From the NCBI GenBank assembly GCA_951799405.1, contig OX637361.1, forward strand, positions 11,754,170 through 11,818,169: DNA of 64,000 nt. Reading direction: 5' to 3'. The position numbers and the translations under genes are program-made. Origin of the DNA: Agapetus fuscipes (Eukaryota; Arthropoda; Insecta; Trichoptera; Glossosomatidae). The notes beneath the pieces are model-generated. The model ran no database searches, was not told where the DNA came from, and saw only the letters and a program-made list of their open reading frames with translations. Every line of letters begins with the position of its first letter. Position 1 is the first letter of the stretch. Below are positions 31,578-41,085 of this stretch, piece by piece.

Positions 31578-32250
31578 AATGCAGTAATTTAGTTTCTGCT
31601 CCTCTATGGTTTGATCCATTCGGCGGCATGACCTGCCAAACTTACAATTCCGATGATAAATTCGCTTCAGCAAAAAACTGTCGCAGTCGGCTCTTCCTTT
31701 CTGCTGAGAGAGGAATGTTGGCGGGAAGTCGGTATGGTCTTTGCCGTGCGGGACAACACTATATATAACAGAACCACAAGCTTAAACCTTTACCTTCCAA
31801 CTCAACCACAGCCTTCACCAAAAACTGTAGAGAAACTAAAGCTACGCTTCTACAGAGCGTTTCAGTTTCAATGATTTTTTTGGTACAACGCGATGGCTCA
31901 GTTTAAACGTGAAGTTATAATATACTTACTTACTGTACTGGTCTAGTGTGGACGCTGGTGTATGGGACTAATAGCTATCATTAAATGCGTGACAGACAAA
32001 AAGTTAGCTTCGTGGAAAATTGCAAGTTGCGTTCGAACTAACTGATTCAAGGGTTTTAGACGTAAAATTTTATTGTTTTTCAGAAATATTGTAAGCAAAA
32101 TTAATACGTAGACTTATTTCATAGATTGTGCAAAGATTTTTGGCGATCAAATTAAAACTCTCAATCTTTGTTTTGATTAGTTATCAACAAAATTAAAAAA
32201 ATCTCTTTTCTGCTTTCTTAGCTTCAATCGGAAGAGCAACGATATACCCG
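31578..32250. other. unassigned DNA
   Basis: A plus-strand ORF of 73 residues at 31653 has no recognisable motif. Confidence 0.55.
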
Positions 32251-33283
32251 TAGGCCCGGATTAAGGGTGGTTCGAGCGGTACGTCCGAACCATGGCCCCC
32301 CCGCCCAGTGGTCTCCCAAAGGGCCAAAAAAACTTATTTTTTCATAATATTTTTTAGGGTGGATTTATTAACACAGTGAAAGTCCATTTTTAATTATTTA
32401 AAAAATTCAAATGGAAAAAAAGTTTTAATTCACTTATTTATTTATTTTTTGCTCGAATATTTTCGCCTAATGGGGCATCTTCGGGAGCAGAATTTTCAAA
32501 ACAATTTTTTTTCCCAAAACAAAAACAAAATTCATAGATAAAAAAAATTTAAACACAAATGTAAGATTCAAAAATGCATTATTGTTAGGTATAATGAAAT
32601 ACTTTTTTTTAATACAATAAAAATAAAATGTGTTAAATAAAAAGAATAATAATAACAAAATAAAAAAACAAGTTATTGCAATATTGGTGAAACATAGGGA
32701 ATCTGCACATTCACTAAGTCTTTATTTTTATTTTTGTAGATTTCCAACGCTTCCAGAGCCATCAGTCTCCTCACCTCACACTCAGAGTGCATTACCTCTA
32801 CATTGGTAATATAAAAATAAAAATAAAGACTTAGTGAATGTGCAGATTCCCTATGTTTCACCAATATTGCAATAACTTGTTTTTTATTTTGTTATTATTA
32901 TTATTTTTATTTAACTAACACATTTTATTTTTATTGTATTAAATTGTTTTATTTCATTATACCTAACAATAACTTATTTTTTCAGTGCTCAGGTCTTTCC
33001 GGGCATTTGCGAACAAAACCCCAATTACAGACTTAAAATAAATTAGTTTAAATGTAGGTATTACAACCAGAATATCTTTGGGGCTTAAGTCTTATGAGGC
33101 ATACGTGACCAAGGGGCCCCCAAAAGCTAAAAATATTGCACAGAAAACATTTCAACATGTTTTTCTTTCGGAAAAAATATGCATCTTTGCGTTTTGAAAA
33201 AACAGAGGAGAAGGGGGGGGGCATATAGGGGGCCCTGAGCTTTTTTCCGCACCAGGGCCCCTAGAGGGGCTAATGCGGGCCTG
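32251..33283. mobile_element. related hAT-like element in the region 3' of the vg exons, enclosing a Penelope hairpin
   Basis: Left end TAGGCCCGGATTAAGGGTGG, right end complement CAGGCCCGCATTAGCCCCTC, the same family as 59991-62405. No matching 8-bp flanks, so the two ends may have decayed or belong to different copies. Confidence 0.68.
32578..32971. repeat. long inverted repeat (hairpin) around a Penelope-like coding scrap
   Basis: Arms 32578-32735 and 32813-32971 are near-perfect complements (for example CACATTCACTAAGTC / GACTTAGTGAATGTG, and GTTAGGTATAATGAAA / its complement). The 77-bp loop on the minus strand encodes VEVMHSECEVRRLMALEALE, which matches the Penelope-like tail at 16.3 kb (GCKGRQLMALETLEI). 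Confidence 0.88.
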
Positions 33284-33432
33284 ATTGGGTGGGTAGAGGA
33301 TTTTATTTACGAGGAAGATGGACGGAGTTTGCTGTCTAGCAGTGGATTGGATGGATAGAGGAATCTACTAACGAGGTAGATGGGCTGTCTAGCAGTGGAT
33401 TGAAGGAGGCTGACAAAGAATAAGAGTCTCAC

Positions 33433-33518
33433 CTGCCATGGTAGGGTAACTTGAGTAGGCAGCCGTGTCCAGTGCGTGCGCATGCGCGTGGTGAGCTCCT
33501 GTCGCCTGCTCGTGCAAT
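33433..33518 (-). CDS. vg: vestigial-like gene, third exon (YPTMAG exon)
   Basis: An 86-nt exon with acceptor TTGTGTTCAG and donor CATGGCAG/GTGAGA. It completes the split AGA codon of the preceding exon (phase 2) and reads LHEQATGAHHAHAHALDTAA, then YSSYPTMA plus the first base of a Gly codon (phase 1 exit). The matching phases across all three exons and the shared HAHAHA composition are the main evidence that they form one transcript. YSSYPTMAG resembles a late block in insect Vestigial. The terminal coding exon should lie at lower coordinates. I looked for a short aromatic C-terminus downstream and found none I could defend, so it may be outside the window or too short to recognise. Confidence 0.75.
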
Positions 33519-33589
33519 CTGAACACAACAAGACACAACACAACATTAAAATTAAAATAAAAAGAGACACTTTCAGCAGTATTAGGGTG

Positions 33590-33856
33590 ACCTATTTGGT
33601 GAGCGCTGTTTCTGCGTGAATAATACTTCAAATGCCCTCTGCAAGCTTGGTCATCACTATAAAAAAACGCCAACCCTCAATCAGGATCCAGTTGCTGTTA
33701 GGCTGGGTGGACCTTTGGTGACCAGTATTTTGTAAAGAAAAATGAATTTGTCAACCCAGTGAACACCATATTTGAAAATTAGATGAAAAATATAATGAAT
33801 ACCAGGAACTGAACCCACAATCCTCCGATTTCAAGTCTAATCCGTTAATCACTATT
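33590..33856 (-). mobile_element. SINE-B with C-LINE-type tail, reverse, in a vg intron
   Basis: The tail GTGAGCGCTGTTTCTGCGTG, then CAAGCTTGGTCATCACTATA and the body, to the decayed head CAAGTCTAATCCGTTAATCA. It lies between vg exons 35070 and 33518. Confidence 0.8.
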
Positions 33857-34221
33857 CAACGCATGTGAAGGAAGATTCTGAACCATGCTCACTTTGCTCA
33901 GGGTCTAAAGGAGATGGAGATGCTGGTTTGATCAATAAATACAGGAGCCACATTATCACGTCGTCATCGCATTGTTGATAGGTTGATAGTTGTGGTGACA
34001 AACTCACAGGATACAGGGCAATCAGAAGGCTAAGATTCTTCGTTTTCGTGTAACCTTGGTCGCTACATACAATCGTCTTGATATGCTTAACATATAAGAT
34101 GTTCCAAATCATTTGCCAAATTGCAACAAGAAGAAATTTGACCTCATTGGATATTAAGACCTCCATTTCGAGCAATCTTGTTGCGGTAGTGTACACTGAT
34201 AGATTGAATAATAGCATTATC
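33857..34221. other. vg intron sequence before the exon-derived array
   Basis: A minus-strand ORF of 121 residues (34217-33852) crosses it with no recognisable domain; probably chance. Confidence 0.5.
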
Positions 34222-35066
34222 TAACCTTGAGGTATGAAATGTTGTTAAATCTAATGACTTACAGTAAGAAGTCTCGTGGAAAGCAGAAAACCCCCTTACT
34301 GGATCTCCAAGGTTTCGATTGTTACCAAGGTGGTTCTATGGTAAATTGAAGATCTGGGTAGCGATGCCTCACCTTGAGGTATGTGAGGTTGCCCAATCTA
34401 CAGGAGATATTTTCCACGTGTGATGGGGAAGTTTTATGACCAGCAGGAGACTTCGTGCTGTGACATTGTTATAGTTATGGAACTATGGTAAATTGAAGAG
34501 TTGGATAGCATTGTCTGACCTTGAAGAATGTGAGGCTATCCAGGACACATGTTCTGCATGTGATGGGGTTGTTTAGACCTTCGTGCTGTGACATTGTTAT
34601 AGTTATGGTTCTATGGTAAATTGAAGAGTTGGATAGCATTGTCTGACCTTGAGGTATGTGAGGTTGCCCAATCTATAGGAGATATTTTCCACGTGTGATG
34701 GGGAAGTTTTATGACCAGCAGGAGACTTCGTGCTGTGACATTGTTATAGTTATGGAACTATGGTAAATTGAAGAGTTGGATAGCATTGTCTGACCTTGAA
34801 GAATGTGAGGCTATCCAGGACACATGTTCTGCATGTGATGGGGTTGTTTAGACTTTCGTGCTGTGACATTGTTATAGTTATGGTTCTATGGTAAATTGAA
34901 GAGTTGGATAGCATTGTCTGACCTTGAGGTATGTGAGGTTGCCCAATCTATAGGAGATATTTTCCACGTGTGATGGGGAAGTTTTATGACCAGCAGGAGA
35001 CTTCGTGCTGTGACATTGTTATAGTTATGGTTCTATGGTAAATTGAAGAGTTGGATAGCATTGTCT
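34222..35066 (-). repeat. tandem array of degenerate copies of the vestigial AQYGG exon and its flank
   Basis: Starting at each GACCTTGA motif (plus strand) the units are: an old diverged copy about 34222-34369; A1 34370-34516 (147 bp); B1 34517-34644 (128 bp); A2 34645-34791 (147 bp); B2 34792-34919 (128 bp); A3 34920-35066 (147 bp); then the real exon from 35067. A1+B1 and A2+B2 (275 bp each) differ at only about two positions. On the minus strand each A unit aligns to the exon from CAGTACGGAGGTCTCCTGCTG to the donor CTCAAG/GTCAGA. Frameshifts and stops (a TAA soon after the GTCTCCTGCTG block) rule out coding. Donor-like AAG/GTCAGA is kept in every A and B unit, and an acceptor-like GTCACAG precedes them. 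Confidence 0.9.
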
Positions 35067-35069
35067 GAC

Positions 35070-35198
35070 CTTGAGGTATGTGAGGTTGTCCAGTCTACAG
35101 GAGACTTGTACTGCGCGTGGTGAGGCAGTCTGGTGGGCAGCAGGAGACCTCCGTACTGGGCCATCGTGTTGTGGTGGTGGTGGTATTCATGAACAGCT
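35070..35198 (-). CDS. vg: vestigial-like gene, internal exon (AQYGGLLLP exon)
   Basis: A 129-nt exon. Acceptor TTGTTGTTGTCCAG precedes 35198, and donor CTCAAG/GTCAGA follows 35070. With the split AGA codon from the previous exon it reads R-AVHEYHHHHNTMAQYGGLLLP, then TRLPHHAQYKSPVDWTTSHTS, and ends in phase 2. The His-run followed by MAQYGGLLLP fits insect Vestigial C-terminal sequence. Reading on past the donor gives only SDNAIQLFNLP and a stop, so unspliced read-through would truncate the protein. The exon and its donor are the proximal member of a tandem array of degenerate copies (34222-35066). CpG-rich codons set it apart from the AT-rich surroundings. Confidence 0.8.
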
Positions 35199-35380
35199 CT
35201 GGACAACAACAAAAACAAAATTACAAGTTGTAAAAGGACATCAGTTTTGTAAAAGAGGCACATGACGTGTAACAAGCATTCAGTGATCTACCCATTTCCA
35301 GACAGATGTAATTTTTCTCAAATAACACCTAGGAATAGTATACGATATCTTCTCACTTCTTGCTTCATTAAGCCAAATGG

Positions 35381-35592
35381 ATCTATAATCTAAGTTGCAG
35401 AGATATATAAACATTAAAGCTCATATTAAATTCATGCCACATGCCGCATGTGGACTTACAGTATAAAAACCCAATCTCAAGTGAACATAAGCGTTGTAAC
35501 TCTTGCCAACCTTTCCTGAAATAGGGGTGATATTGGTAATGGGAAAAAAAATACAGCATAGGTGGTCTGGTCAGCCTCATACTAACCTATGG
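35381..35592 (-). mobile_element. R-LINE 3' UTR in a vg intron, reverse, interrupted
   Basis: The tail side at 35381 through CTCATACTAACCTAT; the expected AAGTCAAGG continues only at 35796 because an AATAA-tailed LINE end is inserted at 35593. Confidence 0.8.
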
Positions 35593-35795
35593 CTATAAGT
35601 TGTGTGTTGATTTGTATTTTTCTTTATTGTGCTGATTTGTATATTTTGGATTTGTTTGTAATTGTAGTGAGTATTATTGTGTTGTTGTAACCTGACATAG
35701 TTTGGGAAAGAAATATTGTATAAACTACTTTATATGTAAAAGGCTTTCAAGCCGTTGAATATTAATAAATAAATAAAAATAAATAAAATAAAAAT
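35593..35795 (+). mobile_element. LINE 3' end with (AATAA)n tail, inserted in an R-LINE 3' UTR
   Basis: Ends AAAAGGCTTTCAAGCCGTTG, then AATAAATAAATA-type units. Flanked by the two halves of the 35381 R-LINE copy (CTATAAG / AAGTCAAGG). The stem AAAGGCTTTCAAGCC is a small palindrome like that of the 1.8-kb copy. Confidence 0.7.
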
Positions 35796-35834
35796 AAGTC
35801 AAGGAGCATCGTAGAAATAAAGTAAAAATCTCAC

Positions 35835-36027
35835 CTATGGTGGTGCGCAGCCGCCGTGTACTGCTGGTAGTGCGAGGCCCAGGGGTCGTGCGCATGCGCC
35901 GCGTGCGCCACGTGCGCATGCGCATGCGCGTGGTAGGGATCCGCGTACAGGTCCGCGGTGGGTGCAGGCTGGTACTGGCTGTTCCAGAAGGATGGCGGGA
36001 AGTTGCGCGACGACATCGGGGAGGACT
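35835..36027 (-). CDS. vg: vestigial-like gene, internal exon (FPPSFWNS exon)
   Basis: A 193-nt exon encoding 63 whole codons. It is bounded by acceptor CCCTAG (36028-36030 on the minus strand) and donor CATAG/GTGAG. The peptide begins ESSPMSSRNFPPSFWNSQYQ, continues through a His/Ala-rich stretch (HAHAHAHV..) and DPWASHYQQY, and ends AAHHH. The SPMS-x-R-x-FPPSFWNS block is a signature I know from Vestigial and vertebrate VGLL2, lying C-terminal to the Tondu domain. Vestigial is a nuclear cofactor of the TEAD factor Scalloped in wing and muscle development. The exon enters in phase 1 and leaves in phase 2, matching the next exon at 35198. The Tondu motif (VLFTYF-type) was not found upstream in this window, so an earlier exon is missing or lies beyond it. 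Known family: motif identity. Inference: orthology. Confidence 0.85.
35890..35936. repeat. alternating purine-pyrimidine GCATGCGC run inside the vg exon
   Basis: The HAHAHAHVAHAAHAH codons are written almost entirely as CAYGCG, giving a run of GTGCGCATGCGC-like palindromes. Such alternating tracts can adopt left-handed DNA in vitro. A shorter version occurs in the 33433-33518 exon. The codon choice looks like CAYGCG-unit slippage expansion. Confidence 0.7.
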
Positions 36028-36235
36028 CTAGGGACAAAAACAGTCAGGTCAGCAAAATAATGGACTCCGAACATTCAAAATATCCCTCGGCTAGGCGATG
36101 TAACTGTAACTCTGCCATTCCAATAGGGGTGGCCAGAGCCTCTGCAGAGCTGCCTCATAGTAATAAAGAAATAAAATAAATTACATAGGAAGCTGCACTC
36201 GACTTTCTTGCTTCAATCAAACAAAAGGCGCGTGT

Positions 36236-36440
36236 AAACTTTTTTCCTTCTTCGGCTAAAAGGCCTGAAAGGCTCAGGGTCTCCCGCACCACAATACTCC
36301 AGAACTCTCTGTCTTGTGCTGATTTCCTCTGTATTCCCTTTACTCCCAGGACTTCTGCGTCAGCCTTGACATTGTCTGCCCACCGTATCCTGGGACGTCT
36401 GAGTGGTCCAACACCGGAGGGCGTCTTTCTTTTAAACTGG
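36236..36440 (-). mobile_element. RTE-type LINE fragment upstream of the vg exon
   Basis: The minus-strand frame holds RNGQFKRKTPSGVGPLRRPR, IRWADNVKADAEVLGVKGIQ, RKSAQDREFWSIVVRE, the usual C-terminal tail of an endonuclease-RT LINE. It is cut at its 5' end by repeat Z (36441) and lies in the intron 5' of the FPPSFWNS exon. Confidence 0.75.
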
Positions 36441-36818
36441 CCATTTCGACAGACGACACACACGAAAAATGTTTCTTACACTTTATGGCATTTGTAAAGA
36501 AGTGACATTAATGTAAAAAATCACGCGTGTTAATTGATTGTTCATTTAAATTTTGAAGTTAAAATATTTTATAAAAATGACGCTACAAAAAAATATTTAA
36601 AAAAACACGTTTTTGTTCACATTTTTTTCTTCTAATTTTGTTGTTTAATATTTTGGACATATTTTTTTTTCTTCATAATTATAGAATGATACAATGTTTA
36701 GAGAGTCTATGAAAAATAAGGTAATGTGAACAGTTTTCGAGATAAAATGAAAAAACTGAAACTAGGTAATTAATGAATTAAATGTGCGCGGCAGTACTTC
36801 AGCGTAAATTGTCGCCAA
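36441..36818 (+). repeat. repeat Z, copy 1
   Basis: CCATTTCGACAGACGACACA through CGGCAGTACTTCAGCGTAAA, TTGTCGCC. About 378 bp, no ORF; colinear with 61926-62310. Confidence 0.88.
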
Positions 36819-37412
36819 ATGAACAGTATGGAGGGTAAGGCACCAAAGGAAGCATCATCTATGACATTTCATAATCCTCTATAATCCACGTTATATGTCC
36901 GAAGATAGAACCTCAATGTCAGATTCTAGCTTCTAGGTTCAAGTGTAAAGCTAGAGCCTCAATCATAACTCCTCGCATCAGAGGTGGTATACGGGAAGAT
37001 ATTTCATCAGAAAAGACGCCCTTCGGCTTCTACTAGGTACCTATACAAAAGAGGTTGAGCATTCCGACTAGGTTAGCTGTGAGCATAGGGTTATCGAACA
37101 GCTTCACTGATCTTCTTTGCTCAGAAACAAGTTGATCACATTAAGTCTCTTTGGAAGTATTTTGACCAGAGATGACTGTTGTACTCCATGATCGGGCGGA
37201 TGTATACAGTAAGTAACAGAGTTGAAGTGAAAAATCTGCGTGCTCTGTATAATACCTACGTATATGGCCGAAGTAGTTAAAGATTCGATGACATCTTGAT
37301 ATTTCAGTTCTGACAAAAGAGAAACGTCGAGAAGATAAATGTTCTCTGAACGGATGTTGTCAAAAATTATTTTTTTTCATCAGTCGAACATTTGAGGTAA
37401 GGACGTTAATAT
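36819..37412. other. unassigned DNA upstream of the vg exon
   Basis: 36980-37080 (GATATTTCATCAGAAAAGAC, GAGGTTGAGCATTCCGAC) resembles the 31.33-31.39-kb J-LINE coding region, so part is probably an old J-LINE. Confidence 0.5.
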
Positions 37413-38112
37413 CAGGCTAATTTATTTTAAATTACAAATGATAAGAGAGCGCCGTTTTTGTGTGTGTCACACCTCAAGGGCCCTCTCCGATCATGGATAA
37501 GACTTTCTAAAAAGGTGTGTCTTGAGTGCTCCGCGAAACACATCCACAGATTTGGAGTTCTTCACTCCGGGTGGCAGTCTGTTCCACTCCACCGGACCCG
37601 CAACACGGAAAGCGCGGTCTCCGAAATTTGTACGAATCTGACGGCGTGGCTGAACCAAATTGACTACTCCATCGCCCGCGGATCTGAGTGTCTGCCTCCT
37701 TACACCCATCTCAACAGGCAACATCATGTCAGGCAAATAAGGTGGAGCTAAGCCATTGATGGCTTTATATACCATCACACAAACACGGTAGACCACCCTC
37801 TCCGGGAAACGAAGCCAGTGTAGTTTTTTTAACAGCGGAGTGATGTGAGCGAATTTGGATATCCCGAATATGAGCCTTGCTGCTGAATTTAACACAGATT
37901 GAAAGCGGTTGAAATGCTTCTTTGGCTGACCACTATAAAGCGTCGAGCAATAGTCAATCCGAGACACCACAAACGCGCCCACTAGGGTCTTGACTGCATC
38001 TGACGGTAAACACTTTCTAATAGCCTTAATTTGGCGTAGTGAAAAAAAGAAGAAGCTATTGTGGCATCTATTTGCCTCTCCAGTGTCAGATTCCGATCCA
38101 GTAAGACTTAAG
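37413..38112 (-). mobile_element. C-LINE 3' end, reverse, longest copy
   Basis: The minus strand reads VLLDRNLTLERQIDATIASS, (one frameshift at an F-run) LRQIKAIRKCLPSDAVKTLV, GAFVVSRIDYCSTLYSGQPK, FQSVLNSAARLIFGISKFAH, to FRGALKTHLFRKSYP and a stop. DRNLTxxxQI..SRIDYCxxLY..LQSVLNxAARLI is the CR1/L2 RT C-terminal half. Truncated 5' at about 38112. Confidence 0.9.
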
Positions 38113-38121
38113 CAACATATT

Positions 38122-38212
38122 ACAAAATATTAATTAGCCTTTGTCCTGGCAACCCGGCCATGTGACGTCAATGTTTTTTTCGCCTATCTAATGTGCGGAC
38201 TCCATGAATAGA
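38122..38212 (+). repeat. repeat W, copy 1
   Basis: TTACAAAATATTAATTAGCC, TTTGTCCTGGCAACCCGGCC, ATGTGACGTCAATG; shared with 51537-51630. Confidence 0.65.
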
Positions 38213-38894
38213 AGTAATTAACTTATCATATTACTACCCATATTAAAAAAATAAACCTATTCATACTACTTTTATACATTCAACCTCTTGTAGTGAAAAA
38301 GCGACAGAGTAAAAAGATGACCTAATTAATTATACATTCAGTTCCGATTGACAAATCTACCTAATTAAAATACCTATTTGTACAAAAGACATCTGATTAA
38401 AACAAAACAATATTAAAAAAACATCGTTAACACAAAACATATCGTATCTGAGGAAATACGTAAGGATACCTGCATTTTTTAACGTCAGTTTTGGGAATAG
38501 TAATATATCCGTGAGGGTGCATTCTTCCCTGGTACTTTTAATGTATTTTAAGGGTATAAGAAATGCTGGCACGTGAATCAAACGTGTGCTTCTGGGTTTA
38601 TAGTTTTAAGGTCTAAAAAATTTACCAAACACCTGCTCAGGAATAGATGAATATTAACAAAATCACATATGTTCAGGTAAAAGGCATTTCAAATGAAAAA
38701 AAAACTTTCGTTGCTTTTTGCGTTATTAAATATTCAAATATAATAACTGTGATATTTAATTTTAATCAAGTTCAAGCTCGTGCTGATACATGCTCCATAC
38801 CTCAGTAACTCGCAGACTCATCAAGCAGGCTGGTTTGAATAGCAGACGATTGAATAAGCGCTCTATGAAAAGCCAAACCAGAACATTGGTACCT
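38213..38894. other. unassigned DNA
   Basis: Nothing recognised. Confidence 0.6.
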
Positions 38895-39035
38895 ACTTAC
38901 AAACTAAAATCCAAACCTCAAGTGAGCATAAACCCTGCAACTTTTGCCGACCTTTCCTGAAAAAAAAGTGACATCGGCAAAATGAAACATTTTTTACAGT
39001 ATGAGTGGTCGGCCTCATAGCAACCTAGAATATGA
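38895..39035 (-). mobile_element. R-LINE 3' UTR, reverse
   Basis: CCAAACCTCAAGTGAGCATA..GGTCGGCCTCATAGCAACC; the tail half is missing. Confidence 0.75.
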
Positions 39036-39065
39036 GTCTTGAATTTTACTTTTATATTTTCAACT

Positions 39066-39320
39066 ATTATTCGACTCTTTGACTGATAGGTTCGTATAAG
39101 GCTGACCTCCCATGCTGTAAAAATTGGTTCACTTTGCCAATGTCCCCCTGGATTCAGGGAAAGGCGGCAGGAGTTGCAGGGATATGTTCATTTAAGATTT
39201 GTTTTTTATATTGTAAATCCACATGCGGCATGTTTAAGCGCGAACTCATACGTGTCTGCTTGTGAGAATGCACATAATGTGAATCCCCAATGTTGCATAT
39301 CTTTGGAACTTAGATTAGAT
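39066..39320 (+). mobile_element. R-LINE 3' UTR
   Basis: GACTGATAGGTTCGTATAAG through CTTAGATTAGATTGATTG; diverged but complete. Confidence 0.82.
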
Positions 39321-39527
39321 TGATTGAGAAAAAGGAATGCGTCGATACGTGTGTGCTATTATTTATAATATTATCGGTATTAGAAATAATCATCGCTGCC
39401 GGACAATCTGGAATCTCTAGCATTCCTTGGAAATTCTGAGGAATATCTAAATTAGGAGGAAAAGTGAGTGTCCTGGCTTTGCGAGCGGGAACTGCAGGTG
39501 TGGATACCGTAGTGGCGAGTGTGCGGG

Positions 39528-40215
39528 ACACTGAGTAATAACATAGAGGAGCAGAAACTAACTTACTGCATTGATACATATCAAAGCCCACATTTGTCTC
39601 AGTACTGTCAAACGTTGCAGTTGTGTAGTCATATAAAACATGTTTTTACGTGTCAAATCTTACGTTCCTTGCTTGCTCCATTTTGTGTTTTGACACCCAA
39701 TTACAGCACAATAAATATAATCAGTGGTGAAGAGTGCGATACAACTCGATACCCATCGGTTTCCCTTTTAAAATGAGGCAAAAATGATAATAAAGTAAAC
39801 TGCATGGTTTCAATGGGGAAAAATACGTATTGTTTCTTTGGTTTTAAATGTATTTTTTTTACTATGTGTCTTTATTTTTTGCCTACTTTGTAGCCTCATT
39901 TTAAAAAGGAAGCCGATGGGAATCGAGTTGTATGGCACCCTTCGCCACTGCAACACATACCATAATGTCTTAAGATAAATGCATTTTTCCTTTAAAATTC
40001 GTCAATTTTATCGATCACAAAATTTATAACGCATGCGTCTATGTATGTTTGGACTGGTCTGGGTAAAGTACGCACGCAGCAATGCTGCCACCTTTCTAGA
40101 AATATTTTAACATTCGCCCGAGTTTTTTTGTACACACGGAAATGTAGCTGTGAAGTTCTTTGTCTTCTTTCTTACTTAGGACTTTCGTAAGTGGGGTGAA
40201 ATTGATCTATAATGT
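39528..40215 (+). repeat. repeat Y, with a hAT MITE inside
   Basis: GAGTAATAACATAGAGGAGC to CTTTCGTAAGTGGGGTGAAA; split by 39722-39952. Unclassified; about 450 bp when empty. Confidence 0.82.
39722..39952 (+). mobile_element. hAT MITE, second copy, inside repeat Y
   Basis: Same family as 24055-24282 (CAGTGGTGAAGAGTGCGATA..CCTTCGCCACTG). It interrupts repeat Y, but the 8-bp flanks no longer match. Confidence 0.85.
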
Positions 40216-40594
40216 CTATTTTTGTTCAAATATTTTCTGGTCCACAGATATCATATGCCAATGGTGCGGCACAACGCGGGCCGGGGCTTACGTAGGTACA
40301 AATGAGCGTCATCTATCACATCTAAATGGTGATCTCTCCTACCGACTAATGTATATATATATTTGGATGACTTATTCTTCTTTTGGGCGCCGTTTAGTGG
40401 CTCCAGCCACCCCAAGGGCGCCCACCGCTCACTCTCTTCTTGTAAAGATGGTGGTCTTCAGCTCCTTCCTGATACATTCTGCACTCTGCGCTTCTGTAAC
40501 TGCTACGCATCTGCCCTTTTCGTCTCCACAAGGAATAACTATCGGGCCTTACGTGGACCCTGGACTGGACCTCCATCCGGTCAATTGAGGTCGC
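40216..40594. other. unassigned DNA
   Basis: The ORFs at 40160-40623 have no motif I recognise. Confidence 0.5.
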
Positions 40595-40852
40595 AAAAAA
40601 ACGTAGTTAAGCTACACATATAGTTTAACTTCCTGCCTGCGTTATCCCCCAAGGGGTCTCATGGACATGACCTATTTATTTTTACGGGTAAGGGGGCCGG
40701 CCTCACACCAACTACTTTCAGTTAAAGTGGGGGCTTCCCAGTTCCCGGGGGGCTGCTTCTCATTTCTTGTGAAGGCTGAGTACAACTTGGGATCGAACCC
40801 TTGCTCTGGGCATGGAATGCAAGCATTCTACCTATTGAGCTACCGACCTTTT
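40595..40852 (-). mobile_element. SINE-A2, reverse, distal half of a heterodimer
   Basis: GTTAAGCTACACATATAGTT..GCATTCTACCTATTGAGCTA, joined at ACCTTTTTACGAGC to SINE-B (40853-41085). Confidence 0.88.
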
Positions 40853-41085
40853 TACGAGCGTGGTCGTCGTCGCTACAAAGTGCCAATTCTCAAGCAAGAC
40901 CCATTTTTTGTAAGGCTGGATGGACCTTTTAATGACAGGTCTTTGGTAAAGGTTTGTGAATTCAACCCAGAGAAGAGCATCTTTGAAAATATAAATGGTA
41001 TATTTTTTGTGCTCCGCCGGGATTCAAACACACGTCCTTGCGTTTACTAGTCCGAAGCGCTACCACTACACTTCATACCAGTCCT
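40853..41085 (-). mobile_element. SINE-B, reverse, proximal half of a heterodimer
   Basis: GAGCGTGGTCGTCGTCGCTA through GCTCCGCCGGGATTCAAAC and the A-box complement GCGCTACCACTACAC. Confidence 0.88.

Noticed and set aside
35070..35198. Vestigial ending at the in-frame stop after SDNAIQLFNLP (reading past 35070)
   Set aside because: A good GTCAGA donor at 35069 and a phase-matched exon at 33518 with the same HAHAHA composition make splicing more likely; intron retention remains possible.
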